From an uncultured Prevotellaceae bacterium (lineage in GTDB: Bacteria > Bacteroidota > Bacteroidia > Bacteroidales > Bacteroidaceae), in NCBI GenBank assembly GCA_946539635.1, contig CAMNHS010000056.1:1-8698 (forward strand): 8,698 bases of DNA. The letters are read 5' to 3'. The notes below the pieces were generated by a model that saw only the letters and a list, made by a program, of their open reading frames with translations, had not been told where the DNA came from and searched no databases. The position numbers and the translations under genes were made by a program. This document shows positions 7,712-8,698 of this stretch, one piece after another (positions within the stretch are counted from its first letter, which is position 1; every line of letters begins with the position of its first letter).

Positions 7712-8698
7712 TGTCTTCCGTAAAAAGCCATATCAATTCCGATTATCTCTCTGCTGCCAACATCCTGCGTGGTAAGAGCGGCCGGCGGCGTATAGTGGCT
7801 TATGTGGAGAGCTATGACGACGTGTTCTTCTGGCGCATGATATTGAGTGAGTTTGAGAATGAGACACGTTATTTTGAGGTGATGCTCCCCATACGTTCCA
7901 ATCTTTCGAAGGGCAAGAAGTCTGCCTTCCTGTCGCTTATGCGCAATGGTATGGGACGCGATATGATAGCCTGCGTCGATGCCGATTATGACTACCTGTT
8001 GCAGGGGGCGAACCACGACTCGGCTTTCATGCTTGACAATCCGTATGTCATACACACCTTTGTCTATGCCATAGAGAATTACCAGTGTTATGCTCCTTCC
8101 CTGCATAATGTTTGTGTCATGGCAACGCTCAATGATGCTCCCACCTTCGATTTCGTTGACTTCCTGTCGCGCTACAGCCGCATCGTGTTCCCGCTGTTTG
8201 TGTGGAATATCATGATGTATCGCCGCCGGGAATACGGCTCCTTCACCATCACGGACTTCAATACCGTTGTCCGCATTCAGCACAAGCGCACGGAGCATTT
8301 GGATGAGGTGTTCAACAAGCTGCATCACAAGGTGCGCGTGAAGGTCAACGAGCTGCAGCGCCGCTTTCCGAATATGAAGGAGGAATATCTCCGGACAAAG
8401 GATTCGCTCCTCTCGCTTGGCGTGACTCCGGATACTACATACCTCTACATCCAGGGGCATCATCTGTTCGACGGCATCGTGGTGCCTACCATGCAGACTG
8501 TCTGCGAGGACTTGCGCCGCCAGCGTGAGACGGAAATCCGCCGCAAGGCAAAACACGTGGTGCAGATGCAGAACGAGCTGTCTGCATATATGCGCTCCGT
8601 CAGCGACATCAGCGAAATGCTGAAGAAAAACCTCGGCTACACCAAGTCCGAACCCTACAAGCGCGTCCTACAGTCGATAGAGAGGATGCTCAACAGAG
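7711..8698 (+). CDS. DUF4435 (Toprim/OLD-nuclease-like) protein, C-terminus missing
   Basis: The frame is open from GTG 7711 to the window edge: 329 residues with no stop. GTG is the only usual start between the in-frame TAA at 7675-7677 and Met43, and starting at Met43 would delete the first conserved motif. DUF4435 features are visible: VAYVESYDDVFFW (29-41, E33), the acidic cluster CVDADYD (88-94, D90, D92, D94), and YAIENYQCY (119-127, E122). A YIQGHHLFD segment lies at 247-255. E33 plus the DxD-like cluster resemble the metal-binding residues of Toprim nucleases, as in PARIS AriB and OLD proteins. Residues about 262-329 are highly charged and predicted by eye to be helical, possibly coiled coil. 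It overlaps the ATPase gene by 1 nt (TAGTG). Its codons are richer in third-position G/C than those of the atp and lepA genes. The family assignment is from recognised wording; nuclease activity is inferred. Confidence 0.85.
   Translation, partial: MSSVKSHINSDYLSAANILRGKSGRRRIVAYVESYDDVFFWRMILSEFENETRYFEVMLPIRSNLSKGKKSAFLSLMRNGMGRDMIACVDADYDYLLQGANHDSAFMLDNPYVIHTFVYAIENYQCYAPSLHNVCVMATLNDAPTFDFVDFLSRYSRIVFPLFVWNIMMYRRREYGSFTITDFNTVVRIQHKRTEHLDEVFNKLHHKVRVKVNELQRRFPNMKEEYLRTKDSLLSLGVTPDTTYLYIQGHHLFDGIVVPTMQTVCEDLRRQRETEIRRKAKHVVQMQNELSAYMRSVSDISEMLKKNLGYTKSEPYKRVLQSIERMLNR

Noticed and set aside
7384..8556. A 390-codon open frame on the minus strand across the ATPase and DUF4435 genes
   Set aside because: It is antisense to two genes with clear family motifs, its translation shows no recognisable domain, and it reflects the high GC3 of the + strand gene.
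7034..8698. Mobile genomic island carrying the ATPase pair
   Set aside because: No integrase, transposase, tRNA, inverted or direct terminal repeats are visible, and the left junction is seamlessly overlapped with nadE.

Overview
The window is chromosomal sequence from a member of the Bacteroidales, most likely Prevotella or a close relative. The evidence is the wording of the LepA, AtpG and Crp-like proteins, a Bacteroidetes-type promoter (TTTG, 20 nt, TAnnTTTG) before lepA, and the lack of obvious Shine-Dalgarno sequences. All eight genes lie on the + strand. I see no tRNA, rRNA, CRISPR array, insertion sequence or integrase.

Region 1 (1-1251) is the end of an ATP synthase operon: the last 90 codons of atpA, then atpG after 3 nt. 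It closes with a strong intrinsic terminator (about 1282-1319). Region 2 (1320-3210) is a short AT-rich promoter region followed by lepA (elongation factor 4). Region 3 (3254-8698) is a tightly packed run: a Crp/Fnr-family regulator, a long-form queA (queuosine tRNA modification), glutamine-dependent nadE (last step of NAD+ synthesis), a small ABC-type AAA ATPase, and a DUF4435 protein that runs off the right edge. Three of the four junctions in this run overlap (GTGA, ATGA and TAGTG) and the fourth has a 5-nt gap, so these genes are probably co-transcribed and partly translationally coupled. lepA may belong to the same transcript, because only 43 nt and no recognisable terminator or promoter separate it from the regulator gene.

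Most of the window is housekeeping. The part worth attention is the last gene pair (7034-8698). A compact ATPase with Walker A, ABC signature, Walker B and H-loop is followed, with a 1-nt overlap, by a DUF4435 protein with Toprim-like acidic motifs. This is the same two-part logic as OLD-type ATPase/nuclease pairs and the PARIS (AriA/AriB) anti-phage system. Here, however, the ATPase is small and the pair is fused into a metabolic operon behind nadE, with no sign of a mobile island. Whether it is a defence module, a DNA-repair module or a core Bacteroidales function cannot be settled from sequence alone. Base composition also drifts, from about 40% G+C in the atp/lepA part to about 55% in the last gene.
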